Assembly: GCF_900143565.1 (NCBI RefSeq)
Contig: NZ_FREX01000007.1
Span: 62,009 to 126,008 of the forward strand
Source of the DNA: Pseudovibrio sp. Alg231-02
Lineage (GTDB): Bacteria; Pseudomonadota; Alphaproteobacteria; Rhizobiales; Stappiaceae
Reading direction: 5' to 3'
Length of the DNA: 64,000 bases
The notes below the pieces were generated by a model that saw only the letters and a program-made list of their open reading frames with translations, was not told where the DNA came from and did not search any database. This document shows positions 55,648-64,000 of the stretch, one piece after another. The translations under genes and the position numbers were made by a program. Every line of letters begins with the position of its first letter. The stretch's first letter is position 1.

Positions 55648-56442
55648 TCAGTCAGAGGCGAGGCGGTCACGCTCATTCTGCATCACGACGTTGGCCAGTG
55701 AATTCTCGCGGATCTCTTCGTTCAGTTCATCCAGATCAAGATCATAGGCCGCGCGGTCAATAATGCGGACAGACGCTTTACGAGCCGCCTCCGCATCCCG
55801 CAGACGAATGGCTTCTAGAAGGTGGCGGTGCCGTTCCAGGCTGTCATTGAGCTCGCTGGCAGCTTCCGTGGTTTTCTTGATCAGGACAAACACCGCAGGC
55901 ATGGTGCTGCGCCCAATCTGCACCCAGACCAGATTATGGGTCGCCTGATAGATCGCCTCGTGAAACTGAATGTCATACTGCTGGAAGTGCTTGCCGCGAT
56001 AGGTCAGGTCGTCCTTCTGCATGGCCGCATACATGCCGTTCCAAGCCGCTTCTATCTTCATAAGATCCTTCGCCGTGGCCCGACGGGCGGCTTCCATGGC
56101 GATGAACGGTTCAACAGACGTGCGGAAACGGAAGATCTCCCGCGCGAAAATCAACGTGTTGCCGCCATACTGCGCGATCCACGTGGCCACTTGCGGGGAG
56201 AGGATGTTCCATTCCTGATAGTCTTTGACGCGTGTGCCAAAGCCGGAAATGCGCTCAATGATGCCGTGATTGGTGAAAGTTGCCAGAGCGCTGCGCATGG
56301 TGGCGCGGCTCACACCAAACTGATCCGTGAGCTCAAGTTCCTTGGGCAGAAAGTCGCCGGGCTTGAGCTCAGCAGAGAACAACTGCCGAGCCAGTTCCTC
56401 GGTGATCTGATCTCGCAGATCCTGAGTGTATGTCGATACCAT
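55648..56442 (-). CDS. GntR-family regulator (FadR subfamily)
   Basis: A 264-residue regulator with an N-terminal winged helix (FLPKELELTDQFGVSRATMRSAL) and a C-terminal FCD domain with FHEAIYQATHN and HRHLLEAIRLRDAEAA. It starts at ATG 56442 rather than the GTG at 56445. It lies 42 nt upstream of the dehydratase gene on the same strand, so it probably controls sugar acid use. Confidence 0.88.
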   Translation of the reverse strand: MVSTYTQDLRDQITEELARQLFSAELKPGDFLPKELELTDQFGVSRATMRSALATFTNHGIIERISGFGTRVKDYQEWNILSPQVATWIAQYGGNTLIFAREIFRFRTSVEPFIAMEAARRATAKDLMKIEAAWNGMYAAMQKDDLTYRGKHFQQYDIQFHEAIYQATHNLVWVQIGRSTMPAVFVLIKKTTEAASELNDSLERHRHLLEAIRLRDAEAARKASVRIIDRAAYDLDLDELNEEIRENSLANVVMQNERDRLASD

Positions 56443-56445
56443 CAC

Positions 56446-56748
56446 GCATCAGCCTCATCAAAAGAGCAGAAAGATAAGACGAGCCTATCCATGTCTGACA
56501 TACAATTAAATATGACCGACTACTTAGATGTCAACATGCAAACATCGCGCGTAAACTCATCACGCAATGCTATATTATGTCACAATACGAAGTACACACA
56601 AATACAAGTAGATATTAATCAATACATGAGCTTGGCGAATTATAAGTATAGATCGCACACCCAACTATTACGGCACCCATATTTTTCTGCTTCAGTTATG
56701 TGGAGCAGGAGAGATATGGATGCCGCAGATCATGTCAGATGAACGGGG
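56446..56748. promoter_or_regulatory. AT-rich upstream region of gntR
   Basis: A 303-nt AT-rich gap. Besides ATGTCTGACAT at 56491-56501 no repeat or gene is seen. It must contain the gntR promoter and the end of the dehydrogenase transcript. Confidence 0.35.
56491..56501. promoter_or_regulatory. FadR-type operator candidate
   Basis: ATGTCTGACAT, a perfect palindrome around a central T, carries the GT-N3-AC core typical of FadR-subfamily operators. It lies about 50 nt upstream of the gntR start and may be an autoregulatory site. Confidence 0.4.
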
Positions 56749-59232
56749 TTACACTGCGTGCCCTTCCAAAACGACACTCTCAGACATGCTTTGATCTTTG
56801 AGGCGCTCATTCTCCGGGTCCCAAAGTGGTGCATCCGGCTGTACGATTGCTTTGTAAAGCTTACCGTAGATTTTGATGGTCAGCTCAGTTCCCGGTTTTG
56901 CCAGATCAGCCTGCACGGCACCAAGCGCGATGGAGGCATTGACGCGGTAGCCCCACCCGCCGGAGGTGACTTCCCCCACCATGTGATCCCCATGCCAAAT
57001 GGTGGACATGTAAGGAGCGTCATACTCGCCAGCCTCCACGATCATCGTCACAAACCGACGCTTCGCACCTTCTGCATGTTCTTTCAGCAGCGCAGCTTTG
57101 CCGGGGAAGTTCTGCGGCTTATCAAGCTTCACGAACCGGTCCAGACCTGCCTCCAGCAAGGTGTAGCCGGTCGAGAGGTCTCCCTTCCAGCTGCGATAGC
57201 CTTTCTCCAACCGCAAGGCATTGAGCGCATACATGCCAAACGGTTTGGCCCCAGCTGCAAGGACCGCCTGATAAATCTCCGGCATATCCTCATTGCTCGC
57301 ATGGATTTCCCAGCCCAGCTCACCCGTAAAAGAGACGCGCACCAACAGCACAGCCTTACCAAGCATGGTGGCTTGTTGCAGGCTCAGCCAACTGAGAGAC
57401 AGGTCCGCTTTGAGCATGGGAGCAAGCAGTTGACGGGCCTTTGGGCCGGTGACGATCAGTGTTGTTGTGTCCGTTGTCTGGTCTTCCAGAACCAATCCTT
57501 CTGGCAGGCAGGCTTTGAGCAGCTCAAAGTCATGCCACTGGGCCAACGCGGCGGTGATCAGCGTGAACTCGTCTGCACCATGACGCAGAACCGACATTTC
57601 CGTAAGGACGCGGCCACGATTATCGGGGAAGTAGCCAAGGGTCATGCGGCCAACTTTGGGGAGACCTCCCGCGATCTGTCCTCGCAGCCAGTCAGCAGCG
57701 CCTGTACCCGAGAGTTTGAACCGCGAAAAGCCGGAGAGGTCCAGCACGCCAACATGGTCACGCACGGCCTCGCATTCCTCCCGCACCCGCTGTTGCCATG
57801 GACCGGAGCGGCTCCATGTTTGCGTGGCCTCGTGAGAGGTATCGTCGCCCGTTTGCGCAAACCAATTGGCCCGTTCCCAACCATTGTGAGCCCCCATCTG
57901 TCCACCCAGTTCCAGTAGCTTGGTGTGGTTGGGGGAGAGCTTGCGGTCCCGACCAGCTGGCCATTCGTGATGGGGAAAGTGCATGGCGTATTCGTGACCG
58001 TAGACTTCCTTCGCTTTATCGATGCAGTACTGCTTGTCAGTGTAATCGGTGTAGCGTCTTGGATCGACAGCCCACATGTCCCACTCGGTCTGGCCGTGTA
58101 CAATCCATTCTGCGGCCACCTTGCCAGCGCCGCCGCCCTGCGCAATGCCAAAGGTGAAGGAGTGCGCCTCAAATGCATTGGGCACGCCGGGCATAGGGCC
58201 AATCATGGGCAGGCCATCAGGTGCGTAGGGAATAGGCCCGTTGATGTTGCGCTTCACCCCTTGCGTTCCGAGCAAGGGCACGCGGGCCATTGCGTCTTCA
58301 ATGTAAAACTCCAGCCGCTCCAGATCATCCGGATAAAGCTGGAAACTGAAGTCATCCGGCATCGGGTCATCTGATGAGGTCCATGCGGTTCGGCAGGCTC
58401 GTTCATAGGGGCCCAGGTTGAACCCACCCGTTTCCTGCCGCAGGTAATAGGAGGTATCAGGATCACGCAGCATGGGCAGCTTGCGGCCCTGTGCCTTGGT
58501 CCATGCCTCCACCTCTGGAACAGCCTCAGTCATGAAATACTGATGGCTCATGGTAACGGAAGGCACAGCACGCCCACCATACGGCTCAAACCATTCGCCA
58601 ACGCGCGCAGCATAGTAGCCAGCCGCATTCACCACATACTCGCAGCGGATTTCACCTGTCTCAGTACAGATAATCCATTCCCTGCCTTCACGGCGCACGC
58701 CTGTGGCTGGTGTAAACCGCAGGATGCGGGCACCCAGCTCCCGCGCGCCTTTCGCCAGCGCTTGTGTCACCTGCGCCGGATCGATATCGCCATCCAGCGG
58801 ATCCCAGAGGCCACCTTCCAGATCGTGTGTTTCCATAAAGGGGAAGTGTTTTTGCAGCTGGTCTGGCGTGCACATATCCATAGTCAGGCCCATATGCTCA
58901 GCCATGGCGGCCACATGCTCAAACTCCATCATCCGGCTGTGGCTGTGTGCCAGTCGGACCGCGCCAGTGACATGGTAGTTGATGGGGTAATCCACCTCAT
59001 CAGCCAACCTGCGATACAGCTCCAAGCCGTAGCGCTGCATGTTCATTACGGCATAGCTGGTGGCAAAGTTGGGGCAGTTGCCTGCCGCATGCCATGTGGA
59101 GCCTGCCGTCAGCTCATTCTTTTCCAGAAGCACGCAGTCGCTCCAGCCCAGCTTTGCCAGATGGTATAGCGTGGAAACGCCGACAACGCCGCCGCCGATA
59201 ATGACAACCCGCGCGGTGGTTGGGATAGACAT
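56749..59232 (-). CDS. Dimethylglycine/sarcosine dehydrogenase-type FAD-GcvT fusion
   Basis: An 827-residue two-part enzyme. The N-terminal DAO domain has GGGVVG (residues 13-18) and the STWHAAG motif whose His (about H48) covalently binds FAD in dimethylglycine and sarcosine dehydrogenases. The C-terminal half is an aminomethyltransferase (GcvT) domain, with VGVLDLSGFSRFKLSG, FTGELGWEIH and RLEKGYRSWKGDL, that transfers the one-carbon unit to tetrahydrofolate. It oxidatively demethylates an N-methylated glycine or related amine. ATG at 59232 has GGAGGAGGT 4 nt upstream. An XRE-cupin regulator lies upstream on the same strand. Confidence 0.92.
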   Translation of the reverse strand: MSIPTTARVVIIGGGVVGVSTLYHLAKLGWSDCVLLEKNELTAGSTWHAAGNCPNFATSYAVMNMQRYGLELYRRLADEVDYPINYHVTGAVRLAHSHSRMMEFEHVAAMAEHMGLTMDMCTPDQLQKHFPFMETHDLEGGLWDPLDGDIDPAQVTQALAKGARELGARILRFTPATGVRREGREWIICTETGEIRCEYVVNAAGYYAARVGEWFEPYGGRAVPSVTMSHQYFMTEAVPEVEAWTKAQGRKLPMLRDPDTSYYLRQETGGFNLGPYERACRTAWTSSDDPMPDDFSFQLYPDDLERLEFYIEDAMARVPLLGTQGVKRNINGPIPYAPDGLPMIGPMPGVPNAFEAHSFTFGIAQGGGAGKVAAEWIVHGQTEWDMWAVDPRRYTDYTDKQYCIDKAKEVYGHEYAMHFPHHEWPAGRDRKLSPNHTKLLELGGQMGAHNGWERANWFAQTGDDTSHEATQTWSRSGPWQQRVREECEAVRDHVGVLDLSGFSRFKLSGTGAADWLRGQIAGGLPKVGRMTLGYFPDNRGRVLTEMSVLRHGADEFTLITAALAQWHDFELLKACLPEGLVLEDQTTDTTTLIVTGPKARQLLAPMLKADLSLSWLSLQQATMLGKAVLLVRVSFTGELGWEIHASNEDMPEIYQAVLAAGAKPFGMYALNALRLEKGYRSWKGDLSTGYTLLEAGLDRFVKLDKPQNFPGKAALLKEHAEGAKRRFVTMIVEAGEYDAPYMSTIWHGDHMVGEVTSGGWGYRVNASIALGAVQADLAKPGTELTIKIYGKLYKAIVQPDAPLWDPENERLKDQSMSESVVLEGHAV

Positions 59233-59337
59233 GCGCACCTCCTCCAAAATCTATTCGTTTGTCATGTAGTCCTCTCCCGCTTTTCTCTGTGAGACGGGTA
59301 TCATTCTTGTCTGCAAACATTTCTTTGAGCGGGTGCC

Positions 59338-59895
59338 CTAATAAACCGGCGGTGAGATCACCCAGATAGCAATGGCAGGTTCAGCATATGGGTTGGACCA
59401 GCGGTAAGACGCCTCCTTGATGCGGAAACTGTCGCCTGCCTCCACCGTGAACATCTCTTCCCCAATCCACACATCCAGCTTGCCCGAGACCATGTAGGCC
59501 ACCTCTTGCGTCGGGCGCGTAATCGCCGCGCTGCGGTGAGAGCCAGGTTGAAAGGTGGAGTGGATCATCTCAAAGCTGTCGGTCAGATCTGGTGACACCA
59601 ATGTTTCAAGCAGGCCCTTATCCCGCTCTCCAATCACGCGGCGGTTGCCATCGCGCACCACGCGGCCTCTCTCATTTTCCGGCGCCTCTGCATTACCGAA
59701 GAACAGCGAGAGCTGGACGCCGAACACCTCGGCAAAGTGCTTCAAGTCTGTATGGCGCGGCGTGGATTTATCCCGCTCTACCTGAGAGAGCCACCCCACT
59801 GAGCGGCCGAGTTGTTTTGCCAGATCTTCCAGCGTCATACCGCGCGCGATGCGAAGCGCCTTCAGATCTTCTCCCAATGTGCTTGTGATAGTCAT
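59338..59895 (-). CDS. XRE-family regulator with cupin domain
   Basis: A 185-residue protein: N-terminal helix-turn-helix (residues 11-66; LEDLAKQLGRSVGWLSQVERDKSTP) and C-terminal cupin fold (GSHRSAAITRPTQEVAYMVSGKLDVWIG). Such regulators sense a small ligand such as a polyamine or methylated amine. It precedes the dimethylglycine-type dehydrogenase gene by 105 nt and is divergent from an FAD oxidoreductase gene, both likely targets. Confidence 0.9.
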   Translation of the reverse strand: MTITSTLGEDLKALRIARGMTLEDLAKQLGRSVGWLSQVERDKSTPRHTDLKHFAEVFGVQLSLFFGNAEAPENERGRVVRDGNRRVIGERDKGLLETLVSPDLTDSFEMIHSTFQPGSHRSAAITRPTQEVAYMVSGKLDVWIGEEMFTVEAGDSFRIKEASYRWSNPYAEPAIAIWVISPPVY

Positions 59896-59906
59896 GTGAC
59901 GTGATT

Positions 59907-59972
59907 CCGTGAAATATTTTGCGATATTTTCACTAATCTACGTGAAAATTTCAAGGATTATTTCACGTAGAT
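59907..59972. promoter_or_regulatory. Repeated TTTCACGTAGAT operator set
   Basis: Arms ATCTACGTGAAA (59936-59947) and TTTCACGTAGAT (59961-59972) are exact 12-bp complements across 13 nt. CCGTGAAA (59907-59914) and TTTCAC (59928-59933) repeat the half-site as a second inverted pair. They lie 12-77 nt upstream of the XRE-cupin start, in the divergent promoter, and fit binding by that regulator to itself and to the FAD oxidoreductase gene. Confidence 0.65.
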
Positions 59973-60221
59973 CCTACAATCCAGGCGATCAAAAGCCATG
60001 AGATCGGTTGTTTATCTCGCTGTATCAATTGGTTAACGAAATTATCCCGCTAACTATATTAGTCGCGACAAATATATCACTACCCTCTTATTTTTCAGGA
60101 TGCCGGTTCCACCGTGCAGGAGGGTTCGTTAGGGTCTGCGCATAGCCATTCCTTTGAATTCTTCAGCTGATCAGCGATGTTCGTCGCTGGCCGGTATCTT
60201 TTTCTTTGAACTGAGGCATCT

Positions 60222-61283
60222 ATGCAGAATTTAAGCGTTAACGTGATCGGGGCCGGAATTACGGGAGCCATGATTGCGTATAAGCTCGCGCGTCAAGGTT
60301 TCAAAGTCACCCTGTTTGATGCAAACCACAGTGTGGGCGGAGATGTCTCACGTGTTTCCTTCGGCTGGATCTGCCATATCGCCAATGATCCGATTGACCA
60401 ACCGGATTTGTTCCCGTTGTTGGTTGATGGCATCCAGCGTTATAAAGCCCTGAACGCGGAGTTTGACGGCACACTGTTTGATGCAGAAGGCGGCGCTATT
60501 GTTTGGCGCGCCACACCGTGCGAGACCCAGCACCTGATCGACCGGCAGCAACAGGCGGGCACACAAACCCGCACCATGAGCAAACAGGAACTTCAGCAGC
60601 ATCTGCCAGCTCTCGCCAACCCGCCAGAGTTTGCAGCTCATTCGACGCAGGATGTCTCGTGGTACCCGCCCAAAGTCATCGGCAAACTGGTCAACGCCTT
60701 TGAGCGCCTTGGCGGCAGGGTGGTTTTGAACAGCACCGCCAGCGGGCTGGACGCTTCTGACCACCATTGTAAAGGGGTCATGATGGGAGGGGAGCTGCAA
60801 GCCAGCGACTTTACCGTGCTTGCTTCCGGTGGTGGCAATGGCGCGTTGATCGCTCCATTTGAGCCGGAGCACGATCTTTACACCTCGCCCTGCACCTACA
60901 TCGAAGTGAGTGCAGAGGTGCCGGACTTCCTTCCGGTGCTGCAAACACCGGATGTGGAGATGCGTAGTCTGGGAACGGGCAATTTTGCCATTGCTGAAGA
61001 CCCGCCAAAGACCGAAGACCCGGCAGAGCTGGCGCGCATCGGAGAAACAGCTGTGCAGGCAGTCAAAGATACGTTTGCCAATGCGGGCCGTGTGGAGCTG
61101 CTTTCCATTCAGGTCGGCCAACGCCCGGCAACCAGATCAACCAAACCTCTCGCCCGCCCCATCAACGGTTTCACCAACGCTTTCGTGGCAGGCAGCCACC
61201 CCGGCGTCATCCTTGCCCCGTTGATCGCCGAGCGGATCAGCAACCAGATCTGCGAGCAAGCTCTGTCTGCCCCTACGCTTTAG
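60222..61283 (+). CDS. FAD-dependent oxidoreductase (DAO family)
   Basis: A 353-residue DAO-fold oxidase/dehydrogenase with GAGITG at residues 10-15 and the C-terminal FVAGSHPGVILAPLIAERIS segment. It lacks the GcvT extension of its neighbour and probably oxidises an amine or N-methyl amino acid. Shorter than glycine/sarcosine oxidases of usual length by little. The preceding 326 nt hold the XRE-cupin operators, so both the methyl-amine genes may form one regulon. Confidence 0.85.
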   Translation: MQNLSVNVIGAGITGAMIAYKLARQGFKVTLFDANHSVGGDVSRVSFGWICHIANDPIDQPDLFPLLVDGIQRYKALNAEFDGTLFDAEGGAIVWRATPCETQHLIDRQQQAGTQTRTMSKQELQQHLPALANPPEFAAHSTQDVSWYPPKVIGKLVNAFERLGGRVVLNSTASGLDASDHHCKGVMMGGELQASDFTVLASGGGNGALIAPFEPEHDLYTSPCTYIEVSAEVPDFLPVLQTPDVEMRSLGTGNFAIAEDPPKTEDPAELARIGETAVQAVKDTFANAGRVELLSIQVGQRPATRSTKPLARPINGFTNAFVAGSHPGVILAPLIAERISNQICEQALSAPTL

Positions 61284-61300
61284 GACGCTGGCAAAGGACC

Positions 61301-61326
61301 GTTGGGCTGCCTGCAAACAGCCCAAC
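61301..61326. terminator. Hairpin between convergent genes
   Basis: GTTGGGCTG / CAGCCCAAC, exact 9-bp stem with an 8-nt loop, between the FAD oxidoreductase and the convergent chaperone gene. There is no T run on either side, so termination is plausible but not certain. Confidence 0.55.
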
Positions 61327-61346
61327 AGGATGACAAGCGCCCAAGC

Positions 61347-61802
61347 TTAAGCGCGAAGCCACTCATCGTTTGTGGGATGAAGCTGCGTTGTGCCCTCATT
61401 TTGTGAGGCATTGAGGGACTGGATGGTCACGCGCCACAGTTTGACGAGCTTGATGAATTTATCCAGCTTCTCTTCAAGCTGCGCGATACCAAGGCTCTTG
61501 GCAGAAAACCTTGAGTTCAGCGCTGGCTGGTTGTCGCCTTCCGTCATGGCAAGAACTGCATCTCCGGTGCCTTTGCCAAGCAGGTTGGCTTGCAGCAACA
61601 GCTGGTATCCTGCCTGACGTTTGTCTTTCTCAATATCAGGCAGCAGGGCGAACAGGATCACCTCATCCTGATTGTTCGCACCCAAGGTGAGCGTAAACTC
61701 CTCCTCAACGTCAAAAGTGCAGAGCCCTTCCTCGTCCAGTTGAAGGTTTGGCAGCCCGATTTTCTCGCCAAGCTCGGCAATGAGTGTTTCAGCGTGTTTC
61801 AT
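61347..61802 (-). CDS. CesT-like type III secretion chaperone
   Basis: A 151-residue acidic protein with the small type III chaperone pattern: helix ETLIAELGEKIGLPNLQLDEEGLCTFDVEEEF, a strand-rich middle (VILFALLPDI), QLLLQANLLGKGTGDAVLAM, and a C-terminal helix with LEEKLDKFIKLVKLWR. Chaperones of this family bind an N-terminal region of a cognate effector and keep it unfolded for the type III needle. It follows the large effector candidate gene by 26 nt, the classic pairing, though in reverse order to the usual chaperone-first layout. Confidence 0.8.
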   Translation of the reverse strand: MKHAETLIAELGEKIGLPNLQLDEEGLCTFDVEEEFTLTLGANNQDEVILFALLPDIEKDKRQAGYQLLLQANLLGKGTGDAVLAMTEGDNQPALNSRFSAKSLGIAQLEEKLDKFIKLVKLWRVTIQSLNASQNEGTTQLHPTNDEWLRA

Positions 61803-61828
61803 TTTCTATTTCCAAATTGGCTTGAGGC

Positions 61829-63862
61829 TCAGGTGTCGCTCACGGTTTTACCGGCGGCGTAGCTGTGCTCATCAAAGTAATCCAGTGTCGCATCCCAGGC
61901 GTTTTCCTTGGCTCGTGCCAAAGCGTCACCAGTCTCCGTGCCATCGTAAAGGTCGATGAACTCATTGAGATCAGAGACATAGCTTGAAGACTCAATCTGA
62001 GTTCCATCTGGCTTCCCTTGCGCCAAACCAAGATCCAGCCCCAGCGTACCGTCCAGCTCCTGCCCGACCCAAAGCGCCTCGTGGATTGAGTGACCGCCGT
62101 CGTAGTTCAGGAACATGGTGTTTGCGACCATGTAATCTTTTGAATCCGGAATCTGGTCCGGGTTAGGGGAGGTGTGCCTCAGATAATGCAGGAAATGCAG
62201 GTTGAGGTTGGTTGAACCGGAAACACCAGAGGCAAACGGCATACCACGAGATAGCGCTTCAACCTGAGACTTGCTCGGTTCCTGCAGCTTTGGCAGGTTC
62301 ACATCCGCAGGGTGCGTGCTCGGGATCTTGCCTGCATCTCCTTCAAACGTCACACTGCCGGGCTGGTAGCCAAGGGTGATCCCGGCATGCGCACTCTTTG
62401 GCGTATCCGTACGCCCAACTTTGGATCTGTCTGCTTTTTGCAAATCAGGATCTTCCGGAGCATTCGTTCGATTGGCTTCCTGACAGATCCCCTGATAGGC
62501 CTTGTTTGCAACCTTTACATAAGCAGGTAAGTCAGCGACCTTCTTGCCGTTGACGACCAGTGGCTGGCGGTCTGCAGGCACCGTCTTGGTCAGCAAAGCA
62601 TGCAAGGCAACAGTGGACTTCACAACCAGCATGGGAACTGCAATAGCGTCATATCCATTGCGGGTTGGTGCGGACAAAAACTTGTCCAGATTCAAAAGCG
62701 CATCGTCACGCGGGCCTTGCACAAACTCCATCAGCTCCGGGCATTCCGGCATCCAGAACCGTTCGTTGCCCGCCATCATCCTGTGCATGGTCATGGCTGT
62801 CTGGTTTTGGACCCGCGGGGTCTGGATGGAAATCACATCGCGGATGCCATCTTTCACCAGCTGTGCGGAGTTCATCACGGACTGCGGCGTGTCGTGAACC
62901 ATATCCGCAATAAAGGTACTGTCGAGCACGCGGGAGTAGATCGCATCGTGCAGGCGCGTCAGCGGTGGGTTGTCACTCTTGCCCAGCTGTCCCAGCAGCG
63001 TTTTGGTCTCATCGGCAAGGCCATTCAGGCCGATTTCCTCAAATCGCTCCGCAACAGCAGTCAACAGCTCACGGGTTTCCGGCACGGAGATCTTATGGCC
63101 CAGAACCTGATCCTTCACATACCCGTCAACCTCAGCCAAATTGCCAGCTGTTTCCGGGTCCAGACCCGGGGTTTGCGCTTCATTTCTGATGAGTGCAAGC
63201 AGATGGGTTGTCACCTCACCCGGCACGCGGGCAACGTCTCCCCCCTGCGCTGCATTTTGTGTCCGGACACTCTCGGGATAGACAAGCGTGGAATGGACGG
63301 CCTTCAGTGCAATCGGCACGGCCTCTTTCAACACTGCATTGTCTGAGCCGCCAAGAAAGCTCAGCGACCGCGTGATGCTGGAAATACCATCCGCATCTGC
63401 TGTTTTTGCCAGTTCAACAATGCGGGCCGTTAGAACTTCAGCCGCCTTTTTTGGATCATCCGGAATTGCGGCGCCTTCAAAAAAGGTTTCCATCGTCAGC
63501 CTACTGCCATAGGCATGGGCCTCTTCAAAGAGCGCTGTCACTTTTTCCTGCGCTTGCTGCGAAGCTTTGCTTGGCACATGAAGGAGCATGGCGAGCACGC
63601 TGGACTTTGGCAGATGTGGCTTTGTGGAGAGGAAGTGATCAACCACCTTCTCCGTGACTTCAGTGCTGAAATAAGAATTGAGCTCGCGCTTTATTTCACC
63701 CAGAACCGCTTCATGCTGCGCCGTTTTCTTTGTCACATAGTTGAGCGAATACTCAACAATCCGCTCACTTGGCTTAGGAGGAACCACATCCTGATACTGC
63801 GCAAGATCGGGTTGAGGGACAGTTGGCTGAGTGGTTGAAACAGATAAAGTTGATCCGGTCAT
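61829..63862 (-). CDS. Candidate type III secreted effector
   Basis: A 677-residue protein I do not recognise. Its N-terminus is Ser/Thr/Pro-rich with no Sec signal or membrane helix, as in type III effectors. The middle is mostly helical. The C-terminal third has a conserved-looking pair of blocks, GVSGSTNLNLHFLHYLR (near residue 540) and YDGGHSIHEALWVGQE (near 590), that may form an active site, then an acidic end. The adjacent CesT-like chaperone gene supports type III export. The gene is the first of the pair; its ribosome site is weak. No needle genes are in the window. The target and catalytic activity are unknown. Confidence 0.7.
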   Translation of the reverse strand: MTGSTLSVSTTQPTVPQPDLAQYQDVVPPKPSERIVEYSLNYVTKKTAQHEAVLGEIKRELNSYFSTEVTEKVVDHFLSTKPHLPKSSVLAMLLHVPSKASQQAQEKVTALFEEAHAYGSRLTMETFFEGAAIPDDPKKAAEVLTARIVELAKTADADGISSITRSLSFLGGSDNAVLKEAVPIALKAVHSTLVYPESVRTQNAAQGGDVARVPGEVTTHLLALIRNEAQTPGLDPETAGNLAEVDGYVKDQVLGHKISVPETRELLTAVAERFEEIGLNGLADETKTLLGQLGKSDNPPLTRLHDAIYSRVLDSTFIADMVHDTPQSVMNSAQLVKDGIRDVISIQTPRVQNQTAMTMHRMMAGNERFWMPECPELMEFVQGPRDDALLNLDKFLSAPTRNGYDAIAVPMLVVKSTVALHALLTKTVPADRQPLVVNGKKVADLPAYVKVANKAYQGICQEANRTNAPEDPDLQKADRSKVGRTDTPKSAHAGITLGYQPGSVTFEGDAGKIPSTHPADVNLPKLQEPSKSQVEALSRGMPFASGVSGSTNLNLHFLHYLRHTSPNPDQIPDSKDYMVANTMFLNYDGGHSIHEALWVGQELDGTLGLDLGLAQGKPDGTQIESSSYVSDLNEFIDLYDGTETGDALARAKENAWDATLDYFDEHSYAAGKTVSDT

Positions 63863-64000
63863 GAAAGCACCATCGCTTGGTAATATCTTCTTTCCCGAAA
63901 ACTACAGAAACACTCCGGGATCACGTTTTAATCAAACTATTAGAATCTCCTGCCGGGCGCGTCTGTGCTGACAGGCACTCAGCTCCGGTCGCCAACCGAA

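Noticed and set aside
56758-57918. 386-residue plus-strand open frame opposite the dimethylglycine-type dehydrogenase
   Set aside because: Antisense shadow; the opposite strand has motif evidence along its whole length.
1-64000. CRISPR arrays, rRNA or tRNA genes
   Set aside because: No regularly spaced repeats, no conserved tRNA T-loop/acceptor pattern and no rRNA blocks were noticed on reading; a dedicated scan was not possible.

Overview
The window reads as chromosomal DNA of a marine alphaproteobacterium of the Hyphomicrobiales, most like the Stappiaceae (Pseudovibrio or Labrenzia relatives). This is inferred from gene content: two TRAP transporter operons, a cyoABCD quinol oxidase, sulfolipid genes, a fused dimethylglycine/sarcosine dehydrogenase, a type III chaperone-effector pair, GSH-dependent formaldehyde oxidation, and one copy (44738-44782) of a palindromic repeat of the kind common between genes in rhizobia. 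About 60 genes are recognisable. No rRNA, tRNA, CRISPR array, insertion sequence or prophage was seen.

Regions. 1-4.1 kb: TRAP operon dctP-dctQ-dctM with an isocitrate lyase/PEP mutase family enzyme. 4.7-6.9 kb: sqdB plus a family 4 glycosyltransferase, probably sulfoquinovosyl lipid synthesis. 6.9-10.7 kb: cyoABCD. 10.9-20.2 kb: cytochrome P450, amidohydrolase, alpha/beta hydrolases, patatin and an MFS exporter. 20.4-22.7 kb: a serine hydrolase lipoprotein and an aminotransferase. 23.0-26.5 kb: a type I secretion operon opening with a 117-residue Val/Asp-rich protein that is probably its substrate, behind almost 1 kb of AT-rich noncoding DNA. 27.5-37.1 kb: a catabolic cluster (TPP enzyme, enolase-superfamily enzyme, FAD amino acid dehydrogenase, second TRAP transporter) divergent from gntR, an Asp/Glu-type racemase and proC. 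37.2-41.3 kb: ArsR-SRPBCC pair, chemotaxis receptor, exported agmatine-deiminase-family protein. 41.3-50.5 kb: LysE exporter, TPR-methyltransferase, SCP2 protein, formaldehyde detoxification, YeiH and an ArsR/MFS/hydrolase group. 50.5-54.3 kb: a VOC gene broken by an in-frame stop, cyclase-family hydrolase, TetR with its probable target, a flavin-binding protein and a tautomerase. 54.4-61.3 kb: sugar-acid type dehydratase with GntR, dimethylglycine/sarcosine dehydrogenase, XRE-cupin regulator and an FAD oxidoreductase. 61.3-63.9 kb: probable type III effector and CesT-like chaperone.

Common themes. The window is rich in uptake and degradation of small organic acids, amino acids and methylated amines. 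Several divergent regulators have readable inverted repeats beside them (TetR, two ArsR, XRE-cupin, two GntR). Three operons carry a strong stem-loop immediately after the gene for an abundant exported protein (two TRAP binding proteins and the type I secretion candidate substrate), a layout expected to give more binding protein or substrate than membrane machinery. The least explained and most interesting loci are the small type I secretion substrate with its transporter and the 677-residue effector candidate with its chaperone. All functions are read from sequence motifs and context; no database search was run.
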